Origin: an uncultured Agathobacter sp.
GTDB lineage: Bacteria > Bacillota > Clostridia > Lachnospirales > Lachnospiraceae
NCBI GenBank assembly: GCA_910587655.1
Contig: CAJUND010000001.1
Location: 1 to 64,000, forward strand
Length of the DNA: 64,000 nucleotides
Direction of reading: 5' to 3'
Positions 42,481-50,943 of the stretch are shown here, in pieces. The first letter of the stretch is position 1. Each line of letters begins with the position of its first letter. The notes below the pieces were generated by a model. That model was not told where the DNA came from. It searched no databases and saw only the letters and a program-made list of their open reading frames with translations. The translations under genes were made by a program, and so were the position numbers.

Positions 42481-42855
42481 ATGGAGGAATTACTGGTTCT
42501 TGTAATTTTACTGTATGAAGAGCTGGTTACAAAAGATGAATATGAAAAAAGACTGGATGAATTATTTCTGGATTATCCTGAAAATGATGATTTACTATAC
42601 CTTGAATGGGAAAGGGATATTACAAAAGCGGTTATATATGTAAGGACACATACCGATTACAATGCTCTTGACTGCGAACGGTTTGGCAGAATTTTAATTG
42701 GAAGATTAAAAGAGTACTATAAGAATTGTCCGGATATCAGGGTTTTTGCAGATAAAATGTATTCTTTATGGGAAAGCCTGCCTGGAAATATTCAGGACCA
42801 GAAGCCATTTTTTACATTATGCTATGCTGACGACCCCCTTATCATGGGGAGATGA
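42481..42855 (+). CDS. Acidic protein of unknown function
   Basis: 124 aa, helical and acidic (LYEELVTKDEYEKRLDELFL, PENDDLLYLEWERDI). No transmembrane segment or recognised family. It follows the Nudix gene after 39 bases and has GGAGAAGTG upstream. The size and acidity resemble small immunity-type proteins, but nothing else supports that. Confidence 0.6.
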   Translation: MEELLVLVILLYEELVTKDEYEKRLDELFLDYPENDDLLYLEWERDITKAVIYVRTHTDYNALDCERFGRILIGRLKEYYKNCPDIRVFADKMYSLWESLPGNIQDQKPFFTLCYADDPLIMGR

Positions 42856-42952
42856 AGAACAGAGCAGAAACATATACGAGAACATGTTAAACTATTATGA
42901 TTAGTATATTTATACATTCCATTCAGATTTTTGAAGATACTGCACATACCAA

Positions 42953-43002
42953 TTGACATTATTATGGAATAGCCTTACTATAGTAATGAACAAATATTCA
43001 TT
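42953..43002 (+). promoter_or_regulatory. Promoter and probable operator of the tetR-type gene
   Basis: TTGACA (42953-42958), 17-nt spacer, TACTAT (42976-42981). An inverted repeat AATGAA-N6-TTCATT (42985-43002) overlies the transcription start, as expected for an autorepressing TetR protein. Confidence 0.72.
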
Positions 43003-43024
43003 CAATCTGTAAAGGAGAGAAATT

Positions 43025-43630
43025 ATGCCAAAATCAAAGGAACGCTGCCAGGAAATCCGCGAAGAGACACGTGCTAAAATATTAAATGAATCCATACTAT
43101 ACTTTGCTAAAAATAGTTTTGCAGGAACAAAGATCAGTGATCTGGCAAAACATATTGGTATCGGTCAGGGTACGCTATATATTTATTTTAAATCGAAAGA
43201 GGAACTGTTCAGTGAGATATTTGCTTTAGCAAACAGCAGCAATGAAATTGAGGAATTGCAAAATCTCATACGTTTACCTTTGTCTGCAAAAAGGAAAATA
43301 AGGAAACTTTCAAACCGTGTCATGACCAGGCTAATGGAGGATGATGGATATGCGGCAAAAGTTGTTTTAAACACGCAGATGATGTTTGAGCAGAACAGTT
43401 TAATTTCTGCTCAAACATCCTGCCAGTCAGAAATATATCAAATAACGGAAAAAATCATTAAACAGGGACAGAAAGAGGGAAGCATTGTGGAAGGTCTGCC
43501 TGCAAAACTGGCAGATTATTACTGGGGCGTTGTCTACCTGTATGCCCAGAAAAAGTTATTTACTACAAAGTACAAAATGATTTCAGAAGAAGATTTGTCA
43601 AGGGTTCTGCTGAAAGATGAAACGAGATAA
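43025..43630 (+). CDS. TetR-family transcriptional regulator
   Basis: 201 aa. The N-terminal three-helix DNA-binding domain is clear: ILNESILYFAKNSFAGTKIS, then DLAKHIGIGQGTLYIYFKSK and EELFSEIF. The C-terminal helical ligand domain is unspecific. Probably autoregulated via AATGAA-N6-TTCATT. The following 68-aa and MBL-fold genes are the nearest possible targets. Confidence 0.92.
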   Translation: MPKSKERCQEIREETRAKILNESILYFAKNSFAGTKISDLAKHIGIGQGTLYIYFKSKEELFSEIFALANSSNEIEELQNLIRLPLSAKRKIRKLSNRVMTRLMEDDGYAAKVVLNTQMMFEQNSLISAQTSCQSEIYQITEKIIKQGQKEGSIVEGLPAKLADYYWGVVYLYAQKKLFTTKYKMISEEDLSRVLLKDETR

Positions 43631-43691
43631 ATTTTCTATTGATTGTATTTATTCTTGCCAGAATAAAATATGGAAAGGAGGGCAAAGGGCG

Positions 43692-43898
43692 ATGAGTAAA
43701 TATACCCCTTTATGGGAATATGTACAGAAAAACGGGAGTGAAACGTTAAAGCTGACGTTTGAGGAAATACAGAATATTGCAGGAGTTCCCATAGACCATT
43801 CTTTTTTGCAATATAAAAAAGAACTTACGGAATATGGTTATCAGGCTGGAAAAATATCAATGAAAGAGCAGACGGTTATTTTTAATAAAATGGACTGA
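43692..43898 (+). CDS. Small conserved-looking protein
   Basis: 68 aa from the ATG at 43692, preceded by AAGGAGGGCAAAGGGCG. Sequence KYTPLWEYVQKNGSETLKLT, FEEIQNIAGVPIDHSFLQYK, then a basic C-terminus. Stand-alone proteins of this pattern (SKYTPLW ... HSFL) are common in Firmicutes as hypothetical proteins; the FxEIxxIxG part resembles a small winged-helix or DUF7662-like domain. No function can be assigned. Confidence 0.75.
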   Translation: MSKYTPLWEYVQKNGSETLKLTFEEIQNIAGVPIDHSFLQYKKELTEYGYQAGKISMKEQTVIFNKMD

Positions 43899-43992
43899 AA
43901 ACTTTTGTTAAAAGGAAAAATATGGAGGCGTCTATAAAACAAAAAGTGACAGTAATTGACAGAGAGCGGTCCAGGAAAAGGAGAATCCATAA

Positions 43993-44634
43993 ATGAAAGT
44001 AAGTGAAATTCACCGGATAAAATGCGGTAACGGCAACTGCTATATTATTGAAAATGGAACGAACGGAATACTGGTGGACACAGGGAAAAAAGAGTTTATT
44101 GATAACGTATTGGAATCGTGTAAACGTTATAGTGTTAAACTAATTGTGCTAACCCATGCACATTTTGACCATGCTGAAAACGCAGCCCGGATATCAGATT
44201 CAATGGGAATCCCGATTGCAATGAATGAAAACGACCGTAATTTAATTTCCTCAAATACAAACCAGTCCCTTTCTGCTGCAACGATTCCGGGTAAAATTGT
44301 TCTGGCGGCATCCCTCCGGGAGTTTTCCGTCCGCACCATGCCGGAATTTAAACCGGACATATTACTGCGCGATGGAGATACTCTGTCCAACTATGAAATT
44401 GATGCACAGATAATCGGTTTGCCGGGGCATACGGATGGTTCCATTGGTATTGATGTGGAGCATAAACATCTGATTGTGGGAGATGCACTGATGAATATGT
44501 TTTATCCTACTGTTTCCATGTTATATCATAATAGAAAAGAAATGACGGAAAGCGCCGGAAAAATAAGCGGAATGGGCAAAAGAACTATATATTTTGGACA
44601 CGGAAAACCAGTGTCAAACAGGAAATGGAGATGA
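43993..44634 (+). CDS. MBL-fold metallo-hydrolase
   Basis: 213 aa. Metallo-beta-lactamase fold: NGILVDTGK, metal ligands in LTHAHFDHAENA (H-x-H-x-D-H, about residues 55-60), GLPGHTDGSIG with the third histidine, DALMN with the bridging Asp, and the last His in YFGHGKPV. Size and motifs match the glyoxalase II-like group; the substrate is unknown. Confidence 0.92.
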   Translation: MKVSEIHRIKCGNGNCYIIENGTNGILVDTGKKEFIDNVLESCKRYSVKLIVLTHAHFDHAENAARISDSMGIPIAMNENDRNLISSNTNQSLSAATIPGKIVLAASLREFSVRTMPEFKPDILLRDGDTLSNYEIDAQIIGLPGHTDGSIGIDVEHKHLIVGDALMNMFYPTVSMLYHNRKEMTESAGKISGMGKRTIYFGHGKPVSNRKWR

Positions 44635-44664
44635 GTGAAACTGATTAGAAATATGGTTTTTGTC

Positions 44665-44693
44665 TTTACAAACAAACATAAATCAGCTAAAAT
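44665..44693 (+). promoter_or_regulatory. Promoter of the T-box leader transcript
   Basis: TTTACA (44665-44670), 17-nt spacer, TAAAAT (44688-44693), just before the structured leader. Confidence 0.65.
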
Positions 44694-44709
44694 ATGGATA
44701 TCATAATCA

Positions 44710-45106
44710 CACTAGGTCGTATCCCCTGCGGGAATACGACAAGGAATACAACATAAAACACAACGAAAAAGAGAGTACATCTGATGGAACCATTACAGAG
44801 AATTTTCCGCCTGCCCCGTGCAGGCTGCTGAGAGGAAAACGGGGAGGGCAGATGGAAGATGGCTTTGGAGTGGCGGGGATGAACAGATTTTTTCTGATAA
44901 GCCCTGACAGGACCGCCTGTTACAGCGGAAGATGCTTTATGGAGTAAACGGTATTCTGATACCGTTTTGCGGTGCAGTTTGTGCAGCAGAACATAAAGCA
45001 CCTGGTAAGGCTGTCGCTGTGAAGCGGCAGTGAATGGAAGTGGTAACACGGACGAATCCGTCTTCCGGTAATTCTGAAAAATGGAATTGCCGGAGGGCGT
45101 TTTTTA
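44710..45106 (+). promoter_or_regulatory. T-box leader with terminator
   Basis: Several T-box parts can be seen. Stem I: AGAGTA (44772-44777, loop E strand), then CATCTG pairing with CAGATG (44849-44854), directly followed by GAAGATGG, where the specifier codon should lie; GAT (44858-44860) or ATG (44859-44861) both fit. A T-box-like sequence GTGGTAACACGG is at 45040-45051, and a 16-bp terminator (45059-45074 with 45084-45099) followed by TTTTTT overlaps the antiterminator. It reads uncharged tRNA and opens transcription. metG lies downstream, which favours ATG (Met), but a chemoreceptor gene comes first. Confidence 0.75.
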
Positions 45107-45187
45107 TTGTATTTAGGAAAAATAATGCCACTGCGTGATTACATTCGGCGCAGCAAAAATGTTTCAAAAGATAAGGAGAGCTACAAT

Positions 45188-46891
45188 ATGAAAACCAGAA
45201 AAATCAGTATTTCCGCACAGCTTTTTCTTTTTATACTGGGCGCTGCCATAATCGTTTCCCTGATTGTCGGAGGGGTTTCCTATACTACCATGGGAAGTTT
45301 CCTGAGACAAAAGAGTATGCAGGATGTAATGGAAATTGCAGTGATTGCAGCTGAAAATGTGGACGGCGAGGTATTTGCAAAGGCAATGGAGGGTGATGAC
45401 GGTGCACTTTTAACAGTGAAAGATTCCCTGAGTTTTTTCCTGTCGGGAGATTCTGTGACATATGTCTACACACTTATGCCTAAAAACGGGGAAAATTTTC
45501 AGTTTGTTGTAGATACTGATCCGGAAGATCCGGGGGAATATGCCGAGGATTATGAGGCGCAGGAAGCCATGTTTGAAGCGATGGAGGGAAAAGCGTCTGT
45601 GACAAAAGAACCGTTTACGGATGAGTGGGGAACTTTTTACAGCGGCTATGCGCCAGTTGTTTATAACGGTGAAGTACTTGGAATTGTGGCGGTGGATTAT
45701 GAAGCGTCTTCCATCCAGACGTCTTTAAACAGCCTGATCCGGAATATTATCATCGCAACAGCAGGCGGGCTTTTCGCGGCAGTAATTGCCGCCATGCTGG
45801 CAGCATCAAAAATGAGAAGAAATTTTATCAAGGTAAATAACAAGCTGACAGAAGTAATTTCTTCTGACGGGGATCTGACAAAAGTACTTGATATTTCCTC
45901 CGGCGATGAATTAGAGGTAATCGGAAACAGTTTAAACCAGCTTTTACAGAAAACCGGAAATACGGTGAAGGAGGTTAAGAATGGAACCGGCAGCATTGAA
46001 GATAAAATGCAGAATATCAATGCACATGTTTTCGCATCGGCTTCCCGTATTACCAGTATCAGCGACACGATGCAGTCCATGGTGGCGTCTTCAGAGGAGA
46101 TAGCGGCTTCCGTTGGAATTGCCGGGGAACAGGTGGAGCTTGTGTATAAGGATATTCAAAATATAGCAGATATCGTTACGGAGAATACGGCGTATTTGCG
46201 GGATATCAGTGTTTCTTCGGGACAGCTGAACGATACGGCAAAACATTCGGCGTCCATGGTTGGGGAAAATGTAGAAATAATGTCCCGGAGTTTGCAGACG
46301 GAAAAGCAGAAAGCAAATGCAGTCCTTCAGATTAAAGAGCTTTCGGATACAATTCTTGCCATTTCAGAGCAGACTAATCTTCTGGCTCTAAACGCTTCGA
46401 TAGAGGCGGCAAGGGCGGGGGAAGCTGGAAGGGGCTTTGCTGTTGTTGCGGAAGAAATAGGGGGGCTGGCTGGCAGCACAAATGATGCGGCAAATGAAAT
46501 CCAGAGGATGAGTAAAGTGGTAGTGGAAGCCATTCAGGGGCTGGACAGTCTGGCGGAAGATATGCTTTTGCTGCTGCAGGAAAAGATTATAGCGGATTAT
46601 GAAAATTTTGGCGGCATTTCCCAGAATTTTACGGATAAATCCGATAATATCAAAACATCAATGGAGCAGCTTCAAAAGATAACGGAACAGTACGTGCAGT
46701 CACTGGAAAATATAAAGGATGCGATGGCGTCAGTCAGTGCCGCCTCCGAGGAAAACAGTTCAGTCATTATAAGAACGTCGGAACTGTTATCCTCCATAGA
46801 TACGGATATGCAGGATATAGACGCGGTGACCGCTGAGACATTTTCCACAATTTCAGTTATGAACCGCGACCTGGAGAATTACCGGACGTAA
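45188..46891 (+). CDS. Methyl-accepting chemotaxis protein
   Basis: 567 aa from the ATG at 45188 (AAGGAGAGC upstream). TM1 at about residues 9-31, an extracellular Cache-like sensor of ~155 aa (YTLMPKNGENFQFVVDTDPE, then YSGYAPVVYNGEVLGIVAVD), TM2 at about 187-210, HAMP-like linker, and the cytoplasmic signalling helix with the hairpin EQTNLLALNASIEAARAGEA at about 394. Encoded between a T-box leader and metG, 72 bases before the latter, an unusual place for a chemoreceptor. Confidence 0.92.
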   Translation: MKTRKISISAQLFLFILGAAIIVSLIVGGVSYTTMGSFLRQKSMQDVMEIAVIAAENVDGEVFAKAMEGDDGALLTVKDSLSFFLSGDSVTYVYTLMPKNGENFQFVVDTDPEDPGEYAEDYEAQEAMFEAMEGKASVTKEPFTDEWGTFYSGYAPVVYNGEVLGIVAVDYEASSIQTSLNSLIRNIIIATAGGLFAAVIAAMLAASKMRRNFIKVNNKLTEVISSDGDLTKVLDISSGDELEVIGNSLNQLLQKTGNTVKEVKNGTGSIEDKMQNINAHVFASASRITSISDTMQSMVASSEEIAASVGIAGEQVELVYKDIQNIADIVTENTAYLRDISVSSGQLNDTAKHSASMVGENVEIMSRSLQTEKQKANAVLQIKELSDTILAISEQTNLLALNASIEAARAGEAGRGFAVVAEEIGGLAGSTNDAANEIQRMSKVVVEAIQGLDSLAEDMLLLLQEKIIADYENFGGISQNFTDKSDNIKTSMEQLQKITEQYVQSLENIKDAMASVSAASEENSSVIIRTSELLSSIDTDMQDIDAVTAETFSTISVMNRDLENYRT

Positions 46892-46963
46892 TTTAATTGA
46901 CCGCATGGCGGGGAACTGCCTGACAGCAGAAAAAGAATTTATAATGAAAAAGGAGAACAGAAC

Positions 46964-48949
46964 ATGAGCAGCAAAGGGAAATATTATATGACAACAGCAA
47001 TTGCCTATACATCAGGCAAGCCGCATATCGGCAATACTTATGAAATTGTGCTTGCGGATGCAGTTGCAAGATTTAAAAAAGCGCAGGGCTATGAGGTGCG
47101 TTTTCAGACCGGAACAGACGAACACGGACAGAAGATTCAGGAGAAGGCAGAAGCAGCCGGCATTACCCCGAAGGAATATGTAGACGGAGTTTCTACTGAA
47201 GTAAAGAAAATCTGGGATTTGATGAATACTACTTATGACAAATTTATCCGTACCACGGATGAGGACCATGAAAAGTGCGTGCAGAAAATTTTCAAAAAGC
47301 TGTATGACCAGGGTGATATTTATAAGGGAGCTTATGAAGGGCTGTACTGTACCCCGTGCGAATCCTTCTGGACCGAATCGCAGCTTGTGGACGGAAAATG
47401 CCCGGACTGCGGCAGGGAGGTAAAGCCTGCAAAGGAAGAAGCATATTTCTTTAAAATGAGCAAATATGCCGACCGTCTGATTGAATATATCAATACCCAT
47501 GATGAATTTATCCAGCCGGTATCCAGAAAGAATGAAATGATGAACAATTTCCTTCTTCCGGGGCTGCAGGATCTGTGCGTGTCCCGAACCTCGTTCAGCT
47601 GGGGCATTCCGGTGGATTTTGACCCGAACCACGTAACTTATGTGTGGCTTGACGCACTGACAAACTATATTACCGGAATCGGTTATGACCCGGACGGTTC
47701 ATCTGACATGTTCAAAGAGAACTGGCCTGCCGACCTGCATCTGATAGGAAAGGATATTGTCCGTTTCCATACCATTTACTGGCCGATTTTCCTGATGGCG
47801 CTGGATTTACCGCTGCCAAAACAGGTTTTCGGTCATCCGTGGCTTTTGCAGGGCGGTGAAAAAATGAGCAAGTCCAAAGGAAATGTGATTTATGCGGACG
47901 ATATGGCGGAGCTGTTCGGCGTGGATGCCACACGTTACTTTGTACTGCATGAAATGCCGTTTGACAATGACGGAATCATTACATGGGAGCTTGTCATTGA
48001 ACGTTTTAATTCCGACCTTGCCAATATTCTTGGAAACCTGGTAAACCGTACTGTTTCCATGAGTAACAAATATTTTGACGGCGTGGTAAAATCCACGGGT
48101 GTGACCGCTGATGTGGACGCAGATTTAAAGGCGGTTGTCACAGGAGCAAAAGAACGTATTGAGAAAAAAATGGAAGAGCTGCGTGTGGCAGACGCCATTT
48201 CCGAAGTGTTTACCCTGTTCCGCCGATGCAACAAATACATTGATGAAACGGAACCGTGGGTACTTGCAAAAGATGAGAGCCAGAAGGAGCGTCTTGCCGA
48301 GGTTTTATATAACCTTGCCGAGTCCATTACCATTGGCGCCTGCCTGCTTCATCCGTTTTTACCGGAAACAGCAGAAAAAATAGTTGCGCAGTTAAACACA
48401 AAGCTGCGGGATTTTGATGATTTAAACCAGTTCGGCCTTTACCCGGATGGCACAAAGGTGACGGAAACGCCGGAAATTCTTTTTGCAAGGCTGGATGCAA
48501 AAGAAATTATTCCTAAAGTAGACGAAATCCGTGCAAAACAGAAAGCCGAATATGAGGAGGAGCAAAGGAAGCTCGGACTTATGCCGGAGGAAGAGACACC
48601 GGGTATTGATATTGAGCCGAAGGAAGAAATTACATTTGAGGAATTTTCCAGAATGCAGTTCCAGGTGGGTGAAATTTTATCCTGCGAAGCCGTTGCAAAA
48701 TCCAAAAAACTGCTCTGTTCCCAGGTGAAAATCGGAAGCCAGGTAAAACAGATTGTATCCGGTATCCGAAAGGATTACACACCGGAGGAAATGGTTGGCA
48801 AAAAGGTCATGGTTCTTGTAAACTTAAAACCTGCAAAACTTGCCGGGGTTCTCTCCGAGGGGATGCTGCTGTGCGCAGAGGATGAAAACGGAGTGCTTTC
48901 CCTGATGACACCGGAAAAACCAATGCCGAGCGGGGCGGAAATCTGCTAA
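46964..48949 (+). CDS. metG: Methionyl-tRNA synthetase
   Basis: 661 aa. Class I synthetase with the HIGH variant KPHIGNTYE at about residue 19, zinc knuckle CTPC ... CPDC in the connective peptide, and KMSKS (GGEKMSKSKGN) near residue 300. The anticodon-binding helical domain follows, and the C-terminal ~105 residues are a tRNA-binding (Trbp111/EMAP) domain (EEFSRMQFQVGEILSCEAVA). The domain order is standard for the Firmicutes dimeric form. AAAGGAGAAC before the ATG. Probably controlled by the T-box upstream through readthrough of the chemoreceptor gene. Confidence 0.96.
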   Translation: MSSKGKYYMTTAIAYTSGKPHIGNTYEIVLADAVARFKKAQGYEVRFQTGTDEHGQKIQEKAEAAGITPKEYVDGVSTEVKKIWDLMNTTYDKFIRTTDEDHEKCVQKIFKKLYDQGDIYKGAYEGLYCTPCESFWTESQLVDGKCPDCGREVKPAKEEAYFFKMSKYADRLIEYINTHDEFIQPVSRKNEMMNNFLLPGLQDLCVSRTSFSWGIPVDFDPNHVTYVWLDALTNYITGIGYDPDGSSDMFKENWPADLHLIGKDIVRFHTIYWPIFLMALDLPLPKQVFGHPWLLQGGEKMSKSKGNVIYADDMAELFGVDATRYFVLHEMPFDNDGIITWELVIERFNSDLANILGNLVNRTVSMSNKYFDGVVKSTGVTADVDADLKAVVTGAKERIEKKMEELRVADAISEVFTLFRRCNKYIDETEPWVLAKDESQKERLAEVLYNLAESITIGACLLHPFLPETAEKIVAQLNTKLRDFDDLNQFGLYPDGTKVTETPEILFARLDAKEIIPKVDEIRAKQKAEYEEEQRKLGLMPEEETPGIDIEPKEEITFEEFSRMQFQVGEILSCEAVAKSKKLLCSQVKIGSQVKQIVSGIRKDYTPEEMVGKKVMVLVNLKPAKLAGVLSEGMLLCAEDENGVLSLMTPEKPMPSGAEIC

Positions 48950-49003
48950 CTGGCAAATTTAGCAGGGACTGATATTGGGGAAAAGACGAGGGGAGGGAAG
49001 ATT

Positions 49004-49546
49004 ATGGAAATCATGGATATTGTGGATGATAATGGAGTACCGACCGGAGAAACGATTGAACGCACGAAGGCGCATAAGACCGGAGTACAGCACAGGACGG
49101 CGCATGTATGGATTGCCCGGAAAAAGGGGCAGGCTGTGGAACTGCTTCTGCAGAAACGCTGCCGGGATAAGGATTCCTTTCCGGGCTGCTATGATATTTC
49201 CAGTGCCGGGCATATTCCCGCAGGGGTTGATTATGTTCCGTCCGCGCTCCGCGAACTGAAAGAGGAACTGGGTGTTGAGATAACAGGAGAAGAGCTGACA
49301 GACTGCGGTCTCAGCCGTCTGGAGCTGCACGGGCATTTTCACGGGGAGGAATTTTTTGACCGGCAGGTCAGCCGGGTGTTCCTGCTCTGGCTGGACAGGG
49401 AGGCGGAGGATTTTGCCATCCAGAAGGAGGAAATCGAAAGTGTTACCTGGATGGAATTTGAAGCCTGCAAAAAGGCAGTGGTAAACATGACGATTCCGAA
49501 CTGCATTGATATCCGTGAGCTGGAAATGCTGGAAAAACATTTTTAA
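49004..49546 (+). CDS. Nudix hydrolase, IPP-isomerase-like subgroup
   Basis: 180 aa. Starts with MDIVDDNGVPTGETIERTKA and HRTAHVWI, as in the YfcD/IPP isomerase-like Nudix proteins. The Nudix box is present: GHIPAGVDYVPSALRELKEE then LGVE. The product is likely a nucleotide- or isopentenyl-diphosphate-type hydrolase; the specific substrate cannot be read. Starts at the ATG 49004 with GGGAGGGAAG upstream, 55 bases after metG. Confidence 0.9.
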   Translation: MEIMDIVDDNGVPTGETIERTKAHKTGVQHRTAHVWIARKKGQAVELLLQKRCRDKDSFPGCYDISSAGHIPAGVDYVPSALRELKEELGVEITGEELTDCGLSRLELHGHFHGEEFFDRQVSRVFLLWLDREAEDFAIQKEEIESVTWMEFEACKKAVVNMTIPNCIDIRELEMLEKHF

Positions 49547-49555
49547 AAGAGGAAA

Positions 49556-49645
49556 GATTGAAAAATTTTATAATTAAGAAAGGAAAAAGGTTGCAGGTGA
49601 TTTTTCAATCTATATTTGTGCCGCAGAAAACGTGGCACAAACGAC
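49556..49645. repeat. Structured interval after the Nudix gene
   Basis: Perfect inverted repeat GATTGAAAAAT (49556-49566) / ATTTTTCAATC (49600-49610), followed by TTTGTGCC / GGCACAAA and an overlapping GCCGCAG / CTGCGGC pair. Could be a terminator remnant or leader for the small gene at 49670; no T tract follows. Confidence 0.4.
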
Positions 49646-49669
49646 AGAGCCTGCGGCATGGTGCAATAA

Positions 49670-49885
49670 GTGTACAACACAATTACAGAAAATGCATCCC
49701 TTGAGGAATTGAAAAAAGCCTTTGGGGAATTAAACAAAAAAATGGAGGAGCTGGAGTCAGAAGAGCCGGAGGATGAAAACAGCCATGCATATGAGGAATG
49801 GGAGAGCGAATGTGAAAACCTTGCCGTCCGTTCCGAGACGCTTATGACATGGATTGACCGGAAAATGACAGCAGGACTGCAATAA
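49670..49885 (+). CDS. Small acidic helical protein
   Basis: 71 aa, GTG start with a poor ribosome site. Acidic, heptad-like sequence (ELNKKMEELESEEPEDENSH) predicted to form a short coiled coil. No family recognised, so its reality is uncertain; the frame is open and codon use is like the neighbours. Confidence 0.5.
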   Translation: MYNTITENASLEELKKAFGELNKKMEELESEEPEDENSHAYEEWESECENLAVRSETLMTWIDRKMTAGLQ

Positions 49886-49921
49886 GATTGCGCCCTTTTC
49901 GAAATTGTTGGAGGAACAATT

Positions 49922-50089
49922 ATGAGCAGCACAGGAAATTTGATTTTGGGAATTATATGGATTCTTGTATCGTCATTATGGTTTTGGGCAGAAAATAATA
50001 CTGCGATGGGCATTATATGGTTATGCGCGGGAATTATTGAATTAATCATCGCATTGATAAGGCGCAATAAAGAGAAGAAAAGGGAGTAA
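49922..50089 (+). CDS. Small two-helix membrane protein
   Basis: 55 aa, ATG with a good TTGGAGGAAC site. Two hydrophobic helices (NLILGIIWILVSSLWFW and MGIIWLCAGIIELIIALI) and a basic tail RRNKEKKRE. Lies 4 bases before the tatD start, so probably translated in the same message. No known function. Confidence 0.7.
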   Translation: MSSTGNLILGIIWILVSSLWFWAENNTAMGIIWLCAGIIELIIALIRRNKEKKRE

Positions 50090-50093
50090 GATT

Positions 50094-50894
50094 ATGATAT
50101 TTGAAACACATGCGCATTATGATGATGAGCAGTTTCATGATGACAGTGAAGATGTGCTTTTAGACCTTCCAAAAAAAGGGATAACTCCGGTTATTAATGT
50201 GGGAGCATCCATTGAGTCAACAAAGACGAGCCTTGCGCTTGCTGAAAAATATGATTTTATCTATGCCGCGGTCGGTGTCCATCCGAGCGATATTGACGGA
50301 TTAAATGAGGAAAGCTTTATGTGGCTTTCGGAGCAGACGAAACATAAAAAGGCAGTGGCTGTCGGGGAAATCGGACTGGATTATTACTGGGAAAAGGAAG
50401 GCAGTGTGCAGGAACAGCAGCGGTACTGGTTTCAGAGACAGCTTGAACTTGCAAAGTCTGTAAAACTTCCGGTAATCATTCATTCCAGGGACGCTGCAGA
50501 GGATACGTTAAAGGTAATGCGGGAAGCGCATGCCGAAGAAATTCCGGGAGTCATTCACTGCTATTCCTATTCTCCGGAGCTTGCGCAGGAATTTGTTAAA
50601 ATGGGTTATTATATCGGAGTGGGCGGCGTTGTCACATTTAAGAATGCGAAAAAGCTGGTCCGCACCGTGGAGGAGCTTCCCATGGAGAAGATTCTTTTGG
50701 AAACCGACTGTCCGTATATGGCGCCGGAACCGTTTCGCGGTACGCGTAATGATTCCCGGAATATTCCATATATTATTGCAAAGATTGCAGAAATCAAAGG
50801 ACTTTCCCCTGAGGAGGTGGAGGAGACAGCAAGACAGAATGCGTTTGCGCTGTTTCACCAGGTTGCTGTAGGTTCTGATTCAGCTAAAATATAG
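50094..50894 (+). CDS. TatD-family metal-dependent DNase
   Basis: 266 aa. Metal ligands are visible: ETHAHYDD (H-x-H), GEIGLDYYW (Glu), VIIHSRDA, IHCYSYS and LLETDCPYMAPEPFRG (Asp). Family length normal. TatD/YcfH proteins are cytoplasmic 3'-5' exonucleases. AAGGGAGTAAG upstream. In many Firmicutes it follows metG, as here apart from small insertions. Confidence 0.94.
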   Translation: MIFETHAHYDDEQFHDDSEDVLLDLPKKGITPVINVGASIESTKTSLALAEKYDFIYAAVGVHPSDIDGLNEESFMWLSEQTKHKKAVAVGEIGLDYYWEKEGSVQEQQRYWFQRQLELAKSVKLPVIIHSRDAAEDTLKVMREAHAEEIPGVIHCYSYSPELAQEFVKMGYYIGVGGVVTFKNAKKLVRTVEELPMEKILLETDCPYMAPEPFRGTRNDSRNIPYIIAKIAEIKGLSPEEVEETARQNAFALFHQVAVGSDSAKI

Positions 50895-50943
50895 GAGTGG
50901 GAAATCGTGGCTGTAAATTGGCAGGTTTATAGGAGGAATTAAA

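Noticed and set aside
44660..44947. 95-codon plus-strand frame between the MBL-fold gene and the chemoreceptor gene
   Set aside because: It lies in the T-box leader; the same bases form the conserved stem I elements.
47012..47632. 206-codon minus-strand frame
   Set aside because: Antisense to metG, no ribosome site, no family resemblance.
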